NCBI RefSeq assembly: GCF_004297125.1
Contig: NZ_SCVD01000025.1
Location: forward strand, 1 to 64,000
Source: Phenylobacterium sp.
GTDB taxonomy: Bacteria > Pseudomonadota > Alphaproteobacteria > Caulobacterales > Caulobacteraceae
Direction of reading: 5' to 3'
DNA: 64,000 nucleotides
In this document: positions 20,687 through 30,381 of the stretch, one piece after another
Layout of the letters: each line of letters begins with the position of its first letter
Position numbering within the stretch: the first letter of the stretch is position 1
Notes under the pieces: generated by a model
The model's input: only the letters and a program-made list of their open reading frames with translations
The model's database searches: none
Told to the model about the DNA's origin: nothing
Translations under genes and position numbers: made by a program

Positions 20687-21907
20687 TCAGCGCGACGCCA
20701 GCTTCATCTGTTCGCCGAAGTGGATGTCGATGGCGCCGGTGACCGCGCGCATGAGCCGGACCCGGGCCGCGGGATCGCGCAGCCGGGCCTCGTCCTCGGG
20801 ATTGTTCACGAAGCCCATCTCCAGCAGGACCGCGGGCACGTCGGGGGCCAGCAGCACCATGAACCCGGCGTCGCGGTGGCTGCGGCGCAGCATCGGGGCC
20901 TTGCCCTCGATGCTGGAGACCAGGGTCTGGGCGAAGACGGCCGAGCGGTTGCGGGTCGCGCGCTGGGTCAGGTCGAACAGGATGTCGCGCACCCCCTGGT
21001 CGCCGGTCAGGCTGGCCTTCATGAACCAGTCGTCGCGGCTGACGAACTTCGCCGCGCGCTGCGAAGCCTTGTCCGACAGGGTGTAGACGCTGGCGCCCTT
21101 GAGGTTGGTCTCCGGCGCCGAGTCGGAATGCAGAGAGATGAACAGGTCCGCGCCGGCGCGCTGGGCGACGCGCACGCGGTCCTCCAGCGGCACATAGACG
21201 TCCGAGGTGCGCGTCAGCACCACCTTGTAGCGGCCCGTGCGGCCCAGCTGGTCGGCGAGGGTGAGCGCGGCGGCGAGGTTCACGTCCTTCTCGTAGCCGG
21301 ACGTACCCGAGGCCCCGACGTCGCGGCCGCCGTGGCCGGCGTCGATGACCACGACCTTCTTCAGCGGCAGGGCCGGCTTCTTGGCCGGAAGGAATTGGGT
21401 GCGGATCGGCGCGGTCGGCGCCGCCACGCTGGCGGCGGTGGTCGAGGTGAGCACCGCGCCGGGCGGGCTGGCGGCGACGTCGATCACATAGCGGTAGTTG
21501 GCGACCCCATCGGCCGGCGGCAGCAGGAAGCGCCGCTTCAGCTTGGCGTCGCCCGCCAGGTCGAGCTGGAGCCGGGCGCCGCCCTGGACCTGGTCGAGCA
21601 TCCAGGCGCGCACGATGCCCTTGCCCGAACCCTGCTGGGTCTGGCCGGCGATCACATTGGGCAGCATGACCACGACGCGGCGGTCGACGGCGCCGTCGGA
21701 AACGACCTTGGCGCTGGTGGCCCCGTCCAGGTCGATGACCAGCCGCGTCTCGCTGGAATCACCACCCATGCGGACCTTGATCAGCGCGGCGGTCTCGGTG
21801 GCGGCGTGGCCCACGGCGAAGGCGGCGAGGCCGACGGCGACGGCGGCGCAGGCGGCCATTGCGCGCCCCCGGCCCTGCCTCACCACGCCCTTTAGCCGCC
21901 CCAGCAT
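20687..21907 (-). CDS. N-acetylmuramoyl-L-alanine amidase (AmiC type, AMIN + amidase_3)
   Basis: About 406 residues from the ATG at 21907. A signal sequence (AAVAVGLAAFAVGHA) precedes an AMIN domain (about 40-150), which binds peptidoglycan, and then a Zn-dependent amidase domain with ligands in DAGHGGRD, the Glu in YEKDVNLA, SLHSDS and the catalytic Glu in VLLEMGFVNN. It removes stem peptides to split septal wall. The ORF track start at 21958 adds 17 residues without signal-peptide character; 21907 (MLGRLKGVVRQGRGR) is preferred. It is upstream of mrcA and divergent from rne. Confidence 0.92.
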   Translation of the reverse strand: MLGRLKGVVRQGRGRAMAACAAVAVGLAAFAVGHAATETAALIKVRMGGDSSETRLVIDLDGATSAKVVSDGAVDRRVVVMLPNVIAGQTQQGSGKGIVRAWMLDQVQGGARLQLDLAGDAKLKRRFLLPPADGVANYRYVIDVAASPPGAVLTSTTAASVAAPTAPIRTQFLPAKKPALPLKKVVVIDAGHGGRDVGASGTSGYEKDVNLAAALTLADQLGRTGRYKVVLTRTSDVYVPLEDRVRVAQRAGADLFISLHSDSAPETNLKGASVYTLSDKASQRAAKFVSRDDWFMKASLTGDQGVRDILFDLTQRATRNRSAVFAQTLVSSIEGKAPMLRRSHRDAGFMVLLAPDVPAVLLEMGFVNNPEDEARLRDPAARVRLMRAVTGAIDIHFGEQMKLASR

Positions 21908-22339
21908 GCTAACGCCCCGAAAACACGGAGATTCGCCGAACGCGAACCGATCACCCATATAGGCGGCGGCGTCGTAGACAAAGGGTTAACGAGGTCTTGC
22001 GGCCGACGACAATCGCGTGAACGGCTGCTTTCCTTTTGCAGCCCGGTGTTGCAATGTCGCGCCGCGCGACGTCGGAGCGCCCGATCCGGGCCCGAACGCC
22101 ACGCGACAAAACCAGCCGGCGTCGGCTTCGACCGAGTACTCGGTGGCGACGCATCATCCGATCCGCGACCTTCGGGACGCGCCTAGGAACACACCCGATG
22201 AGCTGCGCAGCTCGAGCCACATCTGGCCCCAAGGCCTCACGGACCGCCGTTCCCGGCGTATTCGTAGTCCACGCGCGCGCTCGTCCCATAAGCAGGCAGC
22301 GCCCGGGCCGAGACGCCCCCGCGCGCCGCGGAGAGACTA
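21908..22339 (+). promoter_or_regulatory. Divergent amidase/rne intergenic region and probable long rne leader
   Basis: 432 bases with no convincing gene; the short ORFs here lack GC3 bias. It contains two perfect 14-base palindromes, ACCGAGTACTCGGT (22131-22144) and GAGCTGCGCAGCTC (22200-22213), and a 6-bp stem GGCTGC/GCAGCC (22023-22043). rne mRNAs in other bacteria have long structured leaders used for autoregulation by RNase E itself; a similar role here is inference. I cannot place the promoters with confidence. Confidence 0.45.
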
Positions 22340-25018
22340 ATGCCCAAGACTATGTTGATCGACGCAGCCCACGCGGAAGAGACGCGTGTGGTGGTCGTCG
22401 ACGGGAACCGCGTTGAAGAGTTCGATTTCGAAAGCCAGAACCGAAAGCAGCTTCGAGGGAATATCTACCTCGCCAAGGTGACGCGCGTTGAGCCGTCGCT
22501 GCAGGCGGCCTTCGTCGAGTATGGCGGCAATCGCCATGGCTTCCTGGCCTTCAACGAGATCCACCCCGACTACTACCAGATCCCGGTCGCCGACCGCGAA
22601 GCCCTGCTGCGCGAGGAAGCCGAGGACCACGACGAGGACGAGCGCCCGGCCCGCGGCCGCCGCCGCAACGGCGGCGACGACGCCGAGGCGCACGGCGACG
22701 ACGAGGACGAAGCCGAATCCGCCGGCTCGGACGACGATGACGACGTGATGGAAGAAGAGCTGGCGCGCCGCCGCCGCCGGCTCATGCGCCGCTACAAGAT
22801 CCAGGAAGTGATCCGCCGCCGGCAGATCATGCTGGTCCAGGTCGTCAAGGAAGAGCGCGGCAACAAGGGCGCGGCGCTCACCACCTACCTCTCGCTGGCC
22901 GGCCGTTACGGCGTGTTGATGCCCAACACGGCTCGAGGGGGCGGCATCTCGCGCAAGATCGACACCGCCACCGACCGCAAGCGCCTGAAGGGCGTGGTCG
23001 CCAGCCTGGCCGTGCCGCAGGGCATGGGCCTGATCGTCCGCACCGCCGGCGCCAAGCGCACCAAGGCCGAGATCAAGCGCGACTACGACTACCTGCTGCG
23101 CCTCTGGGAGAATATCCGCGAGAAGACGCTGCACTCGATCGCGCCGGCGCTGATCTACGAGGAAGAAGACCTCGTGAAGCGCACGATCCGCGACCTGTAC
23201 GACAAGGACATCGACGAGGTCTGGGTCGAGGGCGAAGCCGCCTTCAAGGAAGCCCGCGACTTCATGCGGATGCTGATGCCCAGCCAGGCCAAGAAGGTCA
23301 TGGCCTACCGCGAACCGATGCCGCTCTTCGTGAAGCACCGGGTCGAGGACCACCTCAGCCAGATCTACACCCCGGTCGTCCCCCTGCGTTCGGGCGGCTA
23401 CCTGGTGATCAACCAGACCGAGGCGCTGGTCGCCGTCGACGTGAACTCCGGCCGCTCCACCCGCGAGCGGAACATCGAGGCCACGGCGCTGAAGACCAAC
23501 ATGGAGGCGGCCGAGGAGGCCTGCCGCCAGCTGCGCCTGCGCGACCTGGCCGGCCTGATCGTCATCGATTTCATCGACATGGATGAGTCGAAGAACAACC
23601 GGGCGGTCGAGAAGAAGCTGAAGGACGCGCTCAAGGACGACCGCGCCCGGGTCCAGATGGGCAAGATCAGCCCGTTCGGCCTGATGGAGATCAGCCGCCA
23701 GCGCCGCCGCACCGGCGTGCTGGAAGGCACGACCCACGTCTGCGAGCACTGCCAGGGCACCGGCCGGGTGCGCTCGGTGGAATCGAGCGCGCTGGCGTCG
23801 CTGCGGGCGCTGGAGATCGAGGCGCTGAAGGGCGGCGGCGAGGCGACGCTGCGGGTGCCCCGCGCCGTCGGCCTCTACATCCTCAACGAGAAACGCGCCC
23901 ACCTGGCGCGGCTGAACCAGACGTTCGGGCTCTTCGTCACCGTGGTGATCGAAGACGAGATGGCCCACGCGGACCACGCCATCGAGCGCACCTCGATGGA
24001 GACCCGCGCCGAGCACGCCCAGCCCCTGCCCTCGGCGACCCCCGCCTATGAACCCGTGGCCGAAGACGACGACTTCGACGACGAGGCCTACGAGGACGAG
24101 GAAGAAGACGAGGAAGAGGACGAAGACGCCCTCGAGCGCGAGGACACCGACGACGACGCCGCCCATGCCCGCAACGCCCGCGAGGAGCGTCCGGCGCGCG
24201 AGGACGACGAGGAAGGCGGCCGCCGTGGCCGCGGTCGCCGTCGTCGCCGTGGACGTCGCGGCGACGAGCCGCGCGCCGCCGACCGCGAACCGCGCCCCGA
24301 GCGGGGCCCGCGTCCCGAAGGCGAGCCGCGGCCCGCCCGCGCGGAGACCGAGGAAGACCGCGACGGCCGCCGCCGCCGCCGGGGCCGCCGCGGCGGTCGC
24401 CGGATGCGCGAGGACGTCCGCCCGCAGGATGCGTTCTCGTGGGTGCGCCCCTGGGTGCCCTACGGCGACGATCCGTTCGTCTGGTACGACCCGTCCGAAG
24501 ACCTGAAGATCGCGCCGCAGCCGACCGCGGCGGAGCCCGCGGCCCACGCGCCGACGGTCGAGGCTCCGGCGCCCGCGCCGGTCGCCCGTGACGGCGGCAG
24601 CGACGAGGACGTCTGGGTCGAACTGCCCGAGGTCGAGGAAAAGCCGAAGCGCGCCCGCCGCGCCCGCGGTCGCGGCCGGGGTCGTGACGGCGACGCCGCC
24701 GCGGACGCCGACGCCGCCTCGATGACGGTCGAAGCGGCCGCGGTCGAGCCCGAGGCGCCCGTCGCCCCCGAGCCCGAACCGGTCGCCGCCGTGGCCGAAG
24801 AGCCCCCGGCCAAGCCGAAGCGCTCGCGCAGCCGCAAGGCCGCGCCGGTCGCCGAAGCCGCCGAGGCCGTGGCCGCCCCGGAGCCGGTCCTGGAGGTCGT
24901 GGCCGCCGAGCCCGAGCCGGAACCCGCGCCGCCGCCCCCCGCGCCCCGCGCGCCCGATCCGGCGGAGATCTCGGGTCCCGCGCCGGCGCCGAAGCGCGGC
25001 TGGTGGCGCCGCGGCTAG
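22340..25018 (+). CDS. rne: Ribonuclease E
   Basis: 892-residue endoribonuclease and degradosome organiser. Residues 1-520 are the catalytic half: split S1 domain (RGNIYLAKVTRVEPSLQAAFVEYGGNRHGFL), an acidic insertion (about 90-140, EDHDEDERPARGR...DDDDDVMEE) typical of alphaproteobacteria, the 5' sensor/RNase H-like parts, the DNase I-like active site with VAVDVNSGRST and IVIDFIDMD, and the zinc-link CEHCQGTGRV. The C-terminal half is disordered: strongly acidic, then Arg-rich RNA-binding blocks (RRGRGRRRRRGRRG), then Pro/Ala/Glu repeats, ending in APAPKRGWWRRG, the short C-terminal motif expected to bind partners. The 904-residue antisense ORF is a shadow. Confidence 0.96.
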   Translation: MPKTMLIDAAHAEETRVVVVDGNRVEEFDFESQNRKQLRGNIYLAKVTRVEPSLQAAFVEYGGNRHGFLAFNEIHPDYYQIPVADREALLREEAEDHDEDERPARGRRRNGGDDAEAHGDDEDEAESAGSDDDDDVMEEELARRRRRLMRRYKIQEVIRRRQIMLVQVVKEERGNKGAALTTYLSLAGRYGVLMPNTARGGGISRKIDTATDRKRLKGVVASLAVPQGMGLIVRTAGAKRTKAEIKRDYDYLLRLWENIREKTLHSIAPALIYEEEDLVKRTIRDLYDKDIDEVWVEGEAAFKEARDFMRMLMPSQAKKVMAYREPMPLFVKHRVEDHLSQIYTPVVPLRSGGYLVINQTEALVAVDVNSGRSTRERNIEATALKTNMEAAEEACRQLRLRDLAGLIVIDFIDMDESKNNRAVEKKLKDALKDDRARVQMGKISPFGLMEISRQRRRTGVLEGTTHVCEHCQGTGRVRSVESSALASLRALEIEALKGGGEATLRVPRAVGLYILNEKRAHLARLNQTFGLFVTVVIEDEMAHADHAIERTSMETRAEHAQPLPSATPAYEPVAEDDDFDDEAYEDEEEDEEEDEDALEREDTDDDAAHARNAREERPAREDDEEGGRRGRGRRRRRGRRGDEPRAADREPRPERGPRPEGEPRPARAETEEDRDGRRRRRGRRGGRRMREDVRPQDAFSWVRPWVPYGDDPFVWYDPSEDLKIAPQPTAAEPAAHAPTVEAPAPAPVARDGGSDEDVWVELPEVEEKPKRARRARGRGRGRDGDAAADADAASMTVEAAAVEPEAPVAPEPEPVAAVAEEPPAKPKRSRSRKAAPVAEAAEAVAAPEPVLEVVAAEPEPEPAPPPPAPRAPDPAEISGPAPAPKRGWWRRG

Positions 25019-25043
25019 TCCATCGCCATGTGTCAGCCCGTGT

Positions 25044-25072
25044 CCCGCCAAACCGGTTTCCTGTTTGGCGGG
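25044..25072 (+). terminator. Terminator-like hairpin after rne
   Basis: CCCGCCAAAC and GTTTGGCGGG form a perfect 10-bp stem with a 9-base loop 26 bases after the rne stop. No U-run follows, so termination efficiency is uncertain; it could also protect the 3' end. Confidence 0.55.
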
Positions 25073-25127
25073 ATGCGCGCTAGCATCCCACCCGCTGGGG
25101 GCGTCGGACTACGATAGAGTGTCGAGG

Positions 25128-26519
25128 ATGAACTCCCCTTTCCGTTCGGTTTCGCGCCTCGCTCTGACAGCCTTGGCCGCCACGGGCCTGGCGCTGACGG
25201 CGGCCCCCGCCTCGGCCCAGTCGACGGCGCGCGACACCGAGATCGAAGAGATCCTGGCGCGGGATGCGGAGCCGATCCTGAAGGCCGCCGGCATCGACCC
25301 GAAGAATGTCGAGATCGTGCTGGTTACCTCGAAGGAACTCAACGCCTTCGCCGGTCCTCGCGTGATGGGCTTCAACACCGGCCTGATCCTCGAATCCGAC
25401 GATCCGAACGAGTTGCAGGGCGTCATCGCCCACGAAGTCGGCCACTTGGCCGCCGGCCACAGCGCCCGCTCGGGCGACATGCAGTCGGCCGGCATGAAGC
25501 CGTTCCTGCTGACCATGGGCCTGGGCGTGCTGGCGGCCATCGCCGGATCCCCCGAGGCGGCCGCGGGCCTGGCCGGCAGCGCCAGCTACTTCGGCACGCT
25601 GGGCGCCATGGGCTACAGCCGCGAACAGGAGAGCCGCGCCGACCAGGCCGGCGCGACGCTGCTCGACCGGGCGGGCCTGTCCGGGAAGGGCCTGGCCGAC
25701 TTCTTCGACAACTTCCGCTACCAGGAGGTCTTCGACGAAGCGCGGCGCTATGCCTATTTCCGCAGCCACCCGATCTCCTCCGACCGGATCGAGGGCCTGC
25801 GCCGCAAGGTCGAAGCCCAGCCGAACTACAACAAGAAGGACAGCCCCGAGGCCATGGCCGAACACGCGGTCATGAAGGCCAAGCTGGACGGCTTCCTCAA
25901 TCCGCAGGTGGCGATCACCAAGTACGACGAGAAGGCCACCGACTATCCGTCACGCTATGCGCGGGCCATCGCCTACTACCAGCTCAAGGAGCCCGACAAG
26001 GCGCTCAAGCTGGTCGACGTCATGCTGCAGGAGCAGCCCAACAATCCCTACCTGTGGGAATTGAAAGGCCAGATCCTCTTCGAGTTCGGCCGCACGGAAG
26101 AAGCCGAGCAGCCCCAGCGCAAGTCCGTGGAGCTGAAGCCCGAGGCCCCGCTGCTGCGCGTGAACCTGGGCCAGACCCTGATCGCGCTCGACGACAAGAA
26201 GAAGGTCGCCGAGGGCGTCGTCGAGCTGAAGCGCGCCATCACCCAGGAAGAGGACAACGCCGTCGCCTGGCGGCTCCTGGCCGAAGGCTACGACAAGCTG
26301 AACGAGGACGGCCTCGCCCGCCTCGCCACCGCCGAATACAACTTCAACATCGGCGACAAGCGCCAGGCCCGCGTCTTCGCCATGCGCGCCCGCGAGATGC
26401 TGACCCGCGGCACGCCCGAGTGGCGGCGCGCCACCGACATCGTGCTGGTGGCCGAACCGACCCGCGAAGACCTGAAGGATCTGGCCCGTGAGGGCTCGAT
26501 CGCCGGGAACACGCGTTGA
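25128..26519 (+). CDS. M48 zinc metalloprotease with TPR domain, exported (BepA/YfgC-like)
   Basis: 463 residues. A signal peptide (to about residue 30, APASAQ) precedes the M48 domain with HEVGH at 102-106 and the third ligand in QESRADQAG. From about 290 the sequence has helical pairs of TPR type (RYARAIAYYQLKEPDKALKLVDVML; YLWELKGQILFEFGRTEEAEQ). The architecture matches BepA, the periplasmic protease-chaperone that helps assemble or degrade outer-membrane proteins such as LptD. I use the ATG at 25128; the track start at 25065 lies in the hairpin. The DsbA-like gene follows closely. Confidence 0.92.
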   Translation: MNSPFRSVSRLALTALAATGLALTAAPASAQSTARDTEIEEILARDAEPILKAAGIDPKNVEIVLVTSKELNAFAGPRVMGFNTGLILESDDPNELQGVIAHEVGHLAAGHSARSGDMQSAGMKPFLLTMGLGVLAAIAGSPEAAAGLAGSASYFGTLGAMGYSREQESRADQAGATLLDRAGLSGKGLADFFDNFRYQEVFDEARRYAYFRSHPISSDRIEGLRRKVEAQPNYNKKDSPEAMAEHAVMKAKLDGFLNPQVAITKYDEKATDYPSRYARAIAYYQLKEPDKALKLVDVMLQEQPNNPYLWELKGQILFEFGRTEEAEQPQRKSVELKPEAPLLRVNLGQTLIALDDKKKVAEGVVELKRAITQEEDNAVAWRLLAEGYDKLNEDGLARLATAEYNFNIGDKRQARVFAMRAREMLTRGTPEWRRATDIVLVAEPTREDLKDLAREGSIAGNTR

Positions 26520-26550
26520 GCCGTCAGGCTCCCTGACCTATCGAGAGCCC

Positions 26551-27297
26551 ATGAAGCCGTTCCTCCCCCTCGCCGCCCTCCTCGCGGGTTCGCTCGCCCT
26601 GTCCGCCTGCAACAAGCCCGCCGAGGCCGACCCCGCCTTCGGGGCCAAGGTGCGCGCCTATCTGCTCGAACACCCCGAGGTGATCGAGGAGGCGGTGGTG
26701 AAGCTGCGCCAGAAGCAGACGCTGGAGCAGGCCAAGACCTCCGCCGCCACCCTGGCGAAGTACCGCCAGCAGCTCGAACGCGACCCCCGCGACCTGGTGA
26801 TCAACCCGAACGGCGAGTTCACGGTCGTCGAGTTCTTCGACTACCGCTGCGGCTACTGCAAGGTGGTGGCCCCCGAGGTGGTGAAGCTGATCCAGGAGAA
26901 CCCGGACGTCCGCTTCGTCTTCAAGGAGTTCCCGATCTTCGGCGAGGTGTCGGACAGCGCCGCGAAGCTGGCGCTGACCCCGCAGGGCAAGCAGAAGGGC
27001 GTCGAGCTCTACAAGGCCTGGATGGCCGACAAGGGCCTGGACGAGACGGCGCTGGACCGCCACCTGGCCGAAGCCGGCCTGGATCCGGCGGCCGTGCGCA
27101 AGGCCGCGGCCGATCCGGCCATCGCCCAACAGATCCACGACATCCGCCTGCTGGCCGGCGCCCTGGGGCTGCAGGGCACGCCCGCTTTCGTGGTCGGCGA
27201 CTACGTGATCCCCGGCGCCGACATCGGCTCGGTGCGCGCGGCGCTCGCCAAGGTGAAGGCTGCGGCGATGAAGCGGCCTTCAGGCTCCCCGACGTAA
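26551..27297 (+). CDS. DsbA/ScsC-like thiol oxidoreductase lipoprotein
   Basis: 248 residues. The N-terminus ends in the lipobox LALSAC (Cys20), so it is probably membrane anchored. Residues 28-80 are a helical stalk (LEHPEVIEEAVVKLRQKQTLEQAKT), like the trimerisation stalk of ScsC/Com1 proteins. The thioredoxin-like domain has the active site FFDYRCGYCK (Cys100-Cys103) and the cis-proline loop GTPAFVV. Such proteins form or isomerise disulfides in the periplasm. It is 31 bases after the M48 protease, so an envelope quality-control operon is likely. Start chosen at the signal-peptide ATG rather than the track start inside the upstream gene. Confidence 0.9.
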   Translation: MKPFLPLAALLAGSLALSACNKPAEADPAFGAKVRAYLLEHPEVIEEAVVKLRQKQTLEQAKTSAATLAKYRQQLERDPRDLVINPNGEFTVVEFFDYRCGYCKVVAPEVVKLIQENPDVRFVFKEFPIFGEVSDSAAKLALTPQGKQKGVELYKAWMADKGLDETALDRHLAEAGLDPAAVRKAAADPAIAQQIHDIRLLAGALGLQGTPAFVVGDYVIPGADIGSVRAALAKVKAAAMKRPSGSPT

Positions 27298-27345
27298 AGA
27301 TCGGCCTCTGCTAGACTGCCGGCCTGACATCTCGCGGGGTACGGC

Positions 27346-28839
27346 ATGGTCGAGCGGGTTCTGGTGATCGGCGCGGGGATGGCGGGCCTCTGGACCGCCA
27401 TGGCCCTGGCGGGACCCGATCGCGAGGTCACGGTGCTGGACCGCGATCCACCGCCGCCGGCGGGCGGCCCCGACGTGGCCTTCGAGGACTGGCAGCGCCG
27501 CGGCGTCGGCCACCTGCGCCACAGCCACGCCTTCCTCGCCCGCCTGCGCACCCTGGCCCGCGACCGCCACCCGGCCCTGCTGGAGGCCCTGCTGGCCGAG
27601 GGCGTGCGCGAACTGGGCTTCGAGGGCTCGCTCACCGCCCAGCACAGGAAGACCTACGTCCCCGCCCCCATCGACCGTGACCTGGCGATCCTGACCAGCC
27701 GGCGCACGACCCTGGAACTGGTGATGCGCCGCTACGCCGAGGCCCTGCCCGGCGTCACCATGCGCGCCCAGACCTTCGTGAAGGGCCTCAGGACCACGCC
27801 CGGCGCGCCGCCGACGGTCACCGGCGTGGTGCTGGAGGACGGGACCGAGCTCTCCGCCGACCTGGTGGTCGACGCCCAGGGCAAGGGCTCCCAGGCCTAC
27901 GAGTGGCTGGCGGAGGCCGGCGCGACGATCCCGGAGAGCTCCGAGCCCTGCGGCGTCATCTACTTCACCCGCCACTACCGCCTGCGGTCCGGCCAGGAGG
28001 AGCCGCCCCGGGGCGCGGGCTCCACAACCGGGGACCTGGGCTTCCTGAAGTTCGGGGTCTTCCCGGGCGACAACGGCTGCTTCTCGATCACCCTGTGCGT
28101 CCCCGAGGTCGAGGAGGAGATGCGCAAGGCCATCGTCGATCCGGCGGTCTTCGACGGCGTCTGCCGCGAGTTGCCGGGCCTGGTCGCCTGGATCGACCCC
28201 GAGCGCACCGACCCCACCAGCCGGGTGTTCGGCATGGGCCAGCTCGAGAGCCGCTGGCGCGAGATGGCGCCGGACGGCAGGCCCGCCGTCCTGGGTTTCT
28301 TCCCCGTCGGCGACTGCGTGGTCCGCACCAATCCCCTGTACGGCCGGGGCTGCTCATTCGCCGCGGTCGGCGCCCACCTGCTCAAGGATGCGCTGGACGC
28401 CACGCCCGACCCGGTCCAGCGCCTCGCGCACTACCGCGCCGGCCTCGAGCGCGAGCTGCGGCCCTACTACGACGTGATGCGCAAGGCCGACCGGTCGGCG
28501 ATCCGCCGGGCCCGCGCCGCCCTGCTGCCGCCCAAGAAACCCACCCTGAAGGGAAGGCTGGCGAAGAGCTTCCTGGAGGACGGCGTCGCCATCGCCATCC
28601 GCGAGGACGTCGAGCTGCTGCGCGCCTTCCTGCGCGGCTTCCACATGCTGGAGCATCCGCAAGCCTGGCTGAAGCGGCCCAGGAACCTGGCCAAGATCGT
28701 CCGGGTCTGGGCGCGCGGCAAGGCGGCCAACGCCGAGCTCTATCCGGCGCAGGGTGCGCCCGGCCGGACCGAGATGCTGCAGGCGGTGGGGGTCTCGCCA
28801 GACGCCGACGTCCAGCGGGTGCGGGCGCTGGCGGCTTGA
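27346..28839 (+). CDS. FAD-dependent oxidoreductase / PHBH-type monooxygenase-like
   Basis: 497 residues. The FAD-binding motif GAGMAGLWTAMALAG opens the protein, and the second FAD motif VGDCVVRTNPLYGRGCSFAA lies near 330. The middle has the DG-type segment LVVDAQGKGS. This is the fold of aromatic hydroxylases and flavin halogenases, but no halogenase WxWxIP motif is seen. Substrate unknown. The C-terminal 130 residues are helical and basic and have no feature I recognise. Confidence 0.8.
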   Translation: MVERVLVIGAGMAGLWTAMALAGPDREVTVLDRDPPPPAGGPDVAFEDWQRRGVGHLRHSHAFLARLRTLARDRHPALLEALLAEGVRELGFEGSLTAQHRKTYVPAPIDRDLAILTSRRTTLELVMRRYAEALPGVTMRAQTFVKGLRTTPGAPPTVTGVVLEDGTELSADLVVDAQGKGSQAYEWLAEAGATIPESSEPCGVIYFTRHYRLRSGQEEPPRGAGSTTGDLGFLKFGVFPGDNGCFSITLCVPEVEEEMRKAIVDPAVFDGVCRELPGLVAWIDPERTDPTSRVFGMGQLESRWREMAPDGRPAVLGFFPVGDCVVRTNPLYGRGCSFAAVGAHLLKDALDATPDPVQRLAHYRAGLERELRPYYDVMRKADRSAIRRARAALLPPKKPTLKGRLAKSFLEDGVAIAIREDVELLRAFLRGFHMLEHPQAWLKRPRNLAKIVRVWARGKAANAELYPAQGAPGRTEMLQAVGVSPDADVQRVRALAA

Positions 28840-28895
28840 CCGCCGCAGCGTAAGGCGCGTTGCCTGCCCGCCGAGAACTTCGCGGGAGGATCCCC

Positions 28896-30299
28896 ATGTC
28901 CGAATACAAGCTGCTCATCAACGGCCAGATGGTCGCCGGCGACGCCACCATGACCGTCCTCAATCCCGCGACGGAAGAGCCGGTGGCTGTGTGCGCCAGG
29001 GCGTCGAAGGGCCAGCTCGACCAGGCCGTGGCCGCCGCCAAGGCCGCCTTCCCCGCCTGGAGCGCCACCTCGATCGACGAGCGGCGCAAGGTGCTGATCG
29101 CCATGGCCGACGCGATCCAGGCCAACATCCCGGAACTCGCCCGCCTGCTGACCCAGGAACAGGGCAAGCCCCTGGCCGACGCCACCGGCGAGATCTTCGG
29201 GACCTCGGCCTTCTTCCGCTATTTCGCCAGCCTGGACCTGCCGGCTCGCGTGGTGACCGACGACGCGACGTCGCGCATCGAGGTGCGCCGCAAGCCGCTG
29301 GGCGTGGTGGGCGCGATCGTGCCCTGGAACTTCCCGATGATCCTGATGGCCTTCAAGGTTCCCGCCGCCCTGCTGGCGGGCAACACCGTGGTCCTGAAGC
29401 CGGCGGCCACGACGCCGCTGTCGACCCTGCGGTTCGCCGAGCTGGTGAAGGACCTGGTCCCGCCGGGCGTGCTGAACGTGATCGCGGACGCCAACGACCT
29501 GGGCGGCGACATGACCAAGCATCCCGACATCCGCAAGATCAGCTTCACCGGCTCCACCGAGACCGGCAAGAAGGTGATGGCCAGCGCCGCCGACGCGCTC
29601 AAGCGCATCTCGCTGGAGCTGGGCGGCAACGACGCGCTGATCGTCCTGGACGACGTGGACGTGGCGGCGACTGCGCCCAAGGTGTTCGGCGCGGCCATGC
29701 AGAACGCCGGCCAGGTGTGCATCGCGGCCAAGCGGATCTACGTCCACGAAAGCATCTACGACGCCATGTGCGACGAGTTCGCCGCCCTGGCGAAGAACAT
29801 GGTGGTCGGCGACGGCCTGGAGCAAGGGGTCCAGATGGGCCCGCTGCAGAACAAGGCCCAGTTCGACAAGGTCATGGGCTTCATCGAGAGCGCGAAGAAG
29901 GACGGCAAGGTGATCGCCGGCGGCGACCGCAAGGGCGACAAGGGCTACTTCATCAACCCCACCGTCGTGCGCGACATCGCCGAGGGCTCGCAGCTGGTGG
30001 ACGAGGAGCAGTTCGGCCCCGTCATGCCGGTGATCAAGTACTCCGACCCCAAGGACGCCGTCGCCCGCGCCAACGCCTCGATCTACGGTCTGGGCGGCTC
30101 GATCTGGGCGAAGGACAGCGACCGCGCCTGGGGGCTGGCCGAGGGCATGGAGTCGGGCTCGGTGTGGGTGAACAAGCACGCCGACCTGCAGCCCCACCTC
30201 CCCTTCGGCGGCGCCAAGTTCTCCGGCATCGGCAGCGAACTGGGCGAAGAGGGCCTGAAGGAATTCACCCAGGTCCAAGTCCTGAACATGGCCCGCTAG
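28896..30299 (+). CDS. NAD(P)-dependent aldehyde dehydrogenase
   Basis: 467-residue class 3-fold ALDH. The NAD motif is FTGSTETGKKV, the general base Glu241 is in LELGGND, and the nucleophile Cys275 is in NAGQVCIAAKR. PWNFPMI is the conserved substrate/cofactor segment. Closest in appearance to the succinate-semialdehyde/medium-chain aldehyde dehydrogenases; which aldehyde is used cannot be told. The ATG at 28896 has GGGAGGA upstream and begins MSEYKLLING; the track start is 12 codons earlier. Confidence 0.93.
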   Translation: MSEYKLLINGQMVAGDATMTVLNPATEEPVAVCARASKGQLDQAVAAAKAAFPAWSATSIDERRKVLIAMADAIQANIPELARLLTQEQGKPLADATGEIFGTSAFFRYFASLDLPARVVTDDATSRIEVRRKPLGVVGAIVPWNFPMILMAFKVPAALLAGNTVVLKPAATTPLSTLRFAELVKDLVPPGVLNVIADANDLGGDMTKHPDIRKISFTGSTETGKKVMASAADALKRISLELGGNDALIVLDDVDVAATAPKVFGAAMQNAGQVCIAAKRIYVHESIYDAMCDEFAALAKNMVVGDGLEQGVQMGPLQNKAQFDKVMGFIESAKKDGKVIAGGDRKGDKGYFINPTVVRDIAEGSQLVDEEQFGPVMPVIKYSDPKDAVARANASIYGLGGSIWAKDSDRAWGLAEGMESGSVWVNKHADLQPHLPFGGAKFSGIGSELGEEGLKEFTQVQVLNMAR

Positions 30300-30381
30300 C
30301 GGGGCGCGGGCGGCAGGGTCGGAGGCGCTGCCGCCCGAATTTGCGATGGAACGGCGCGCCGGCGCGCACTATGAGCCGACC

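Noticed and set aside
24170-24420. CRISPR-like or tandem repeats in rne 3' half
   Set aside because: Irregular Arg/Asp codon runs of a disordered protein segment, not spaced repeats.
22337-25051. 904-residue ORF antisense to rne
   Set aside because: It is the mirror of a GC-rich gene; its sequence is low-complexity Gly/Arg/Leu/Val and the plus-strand frame is unmistakable RNase E.
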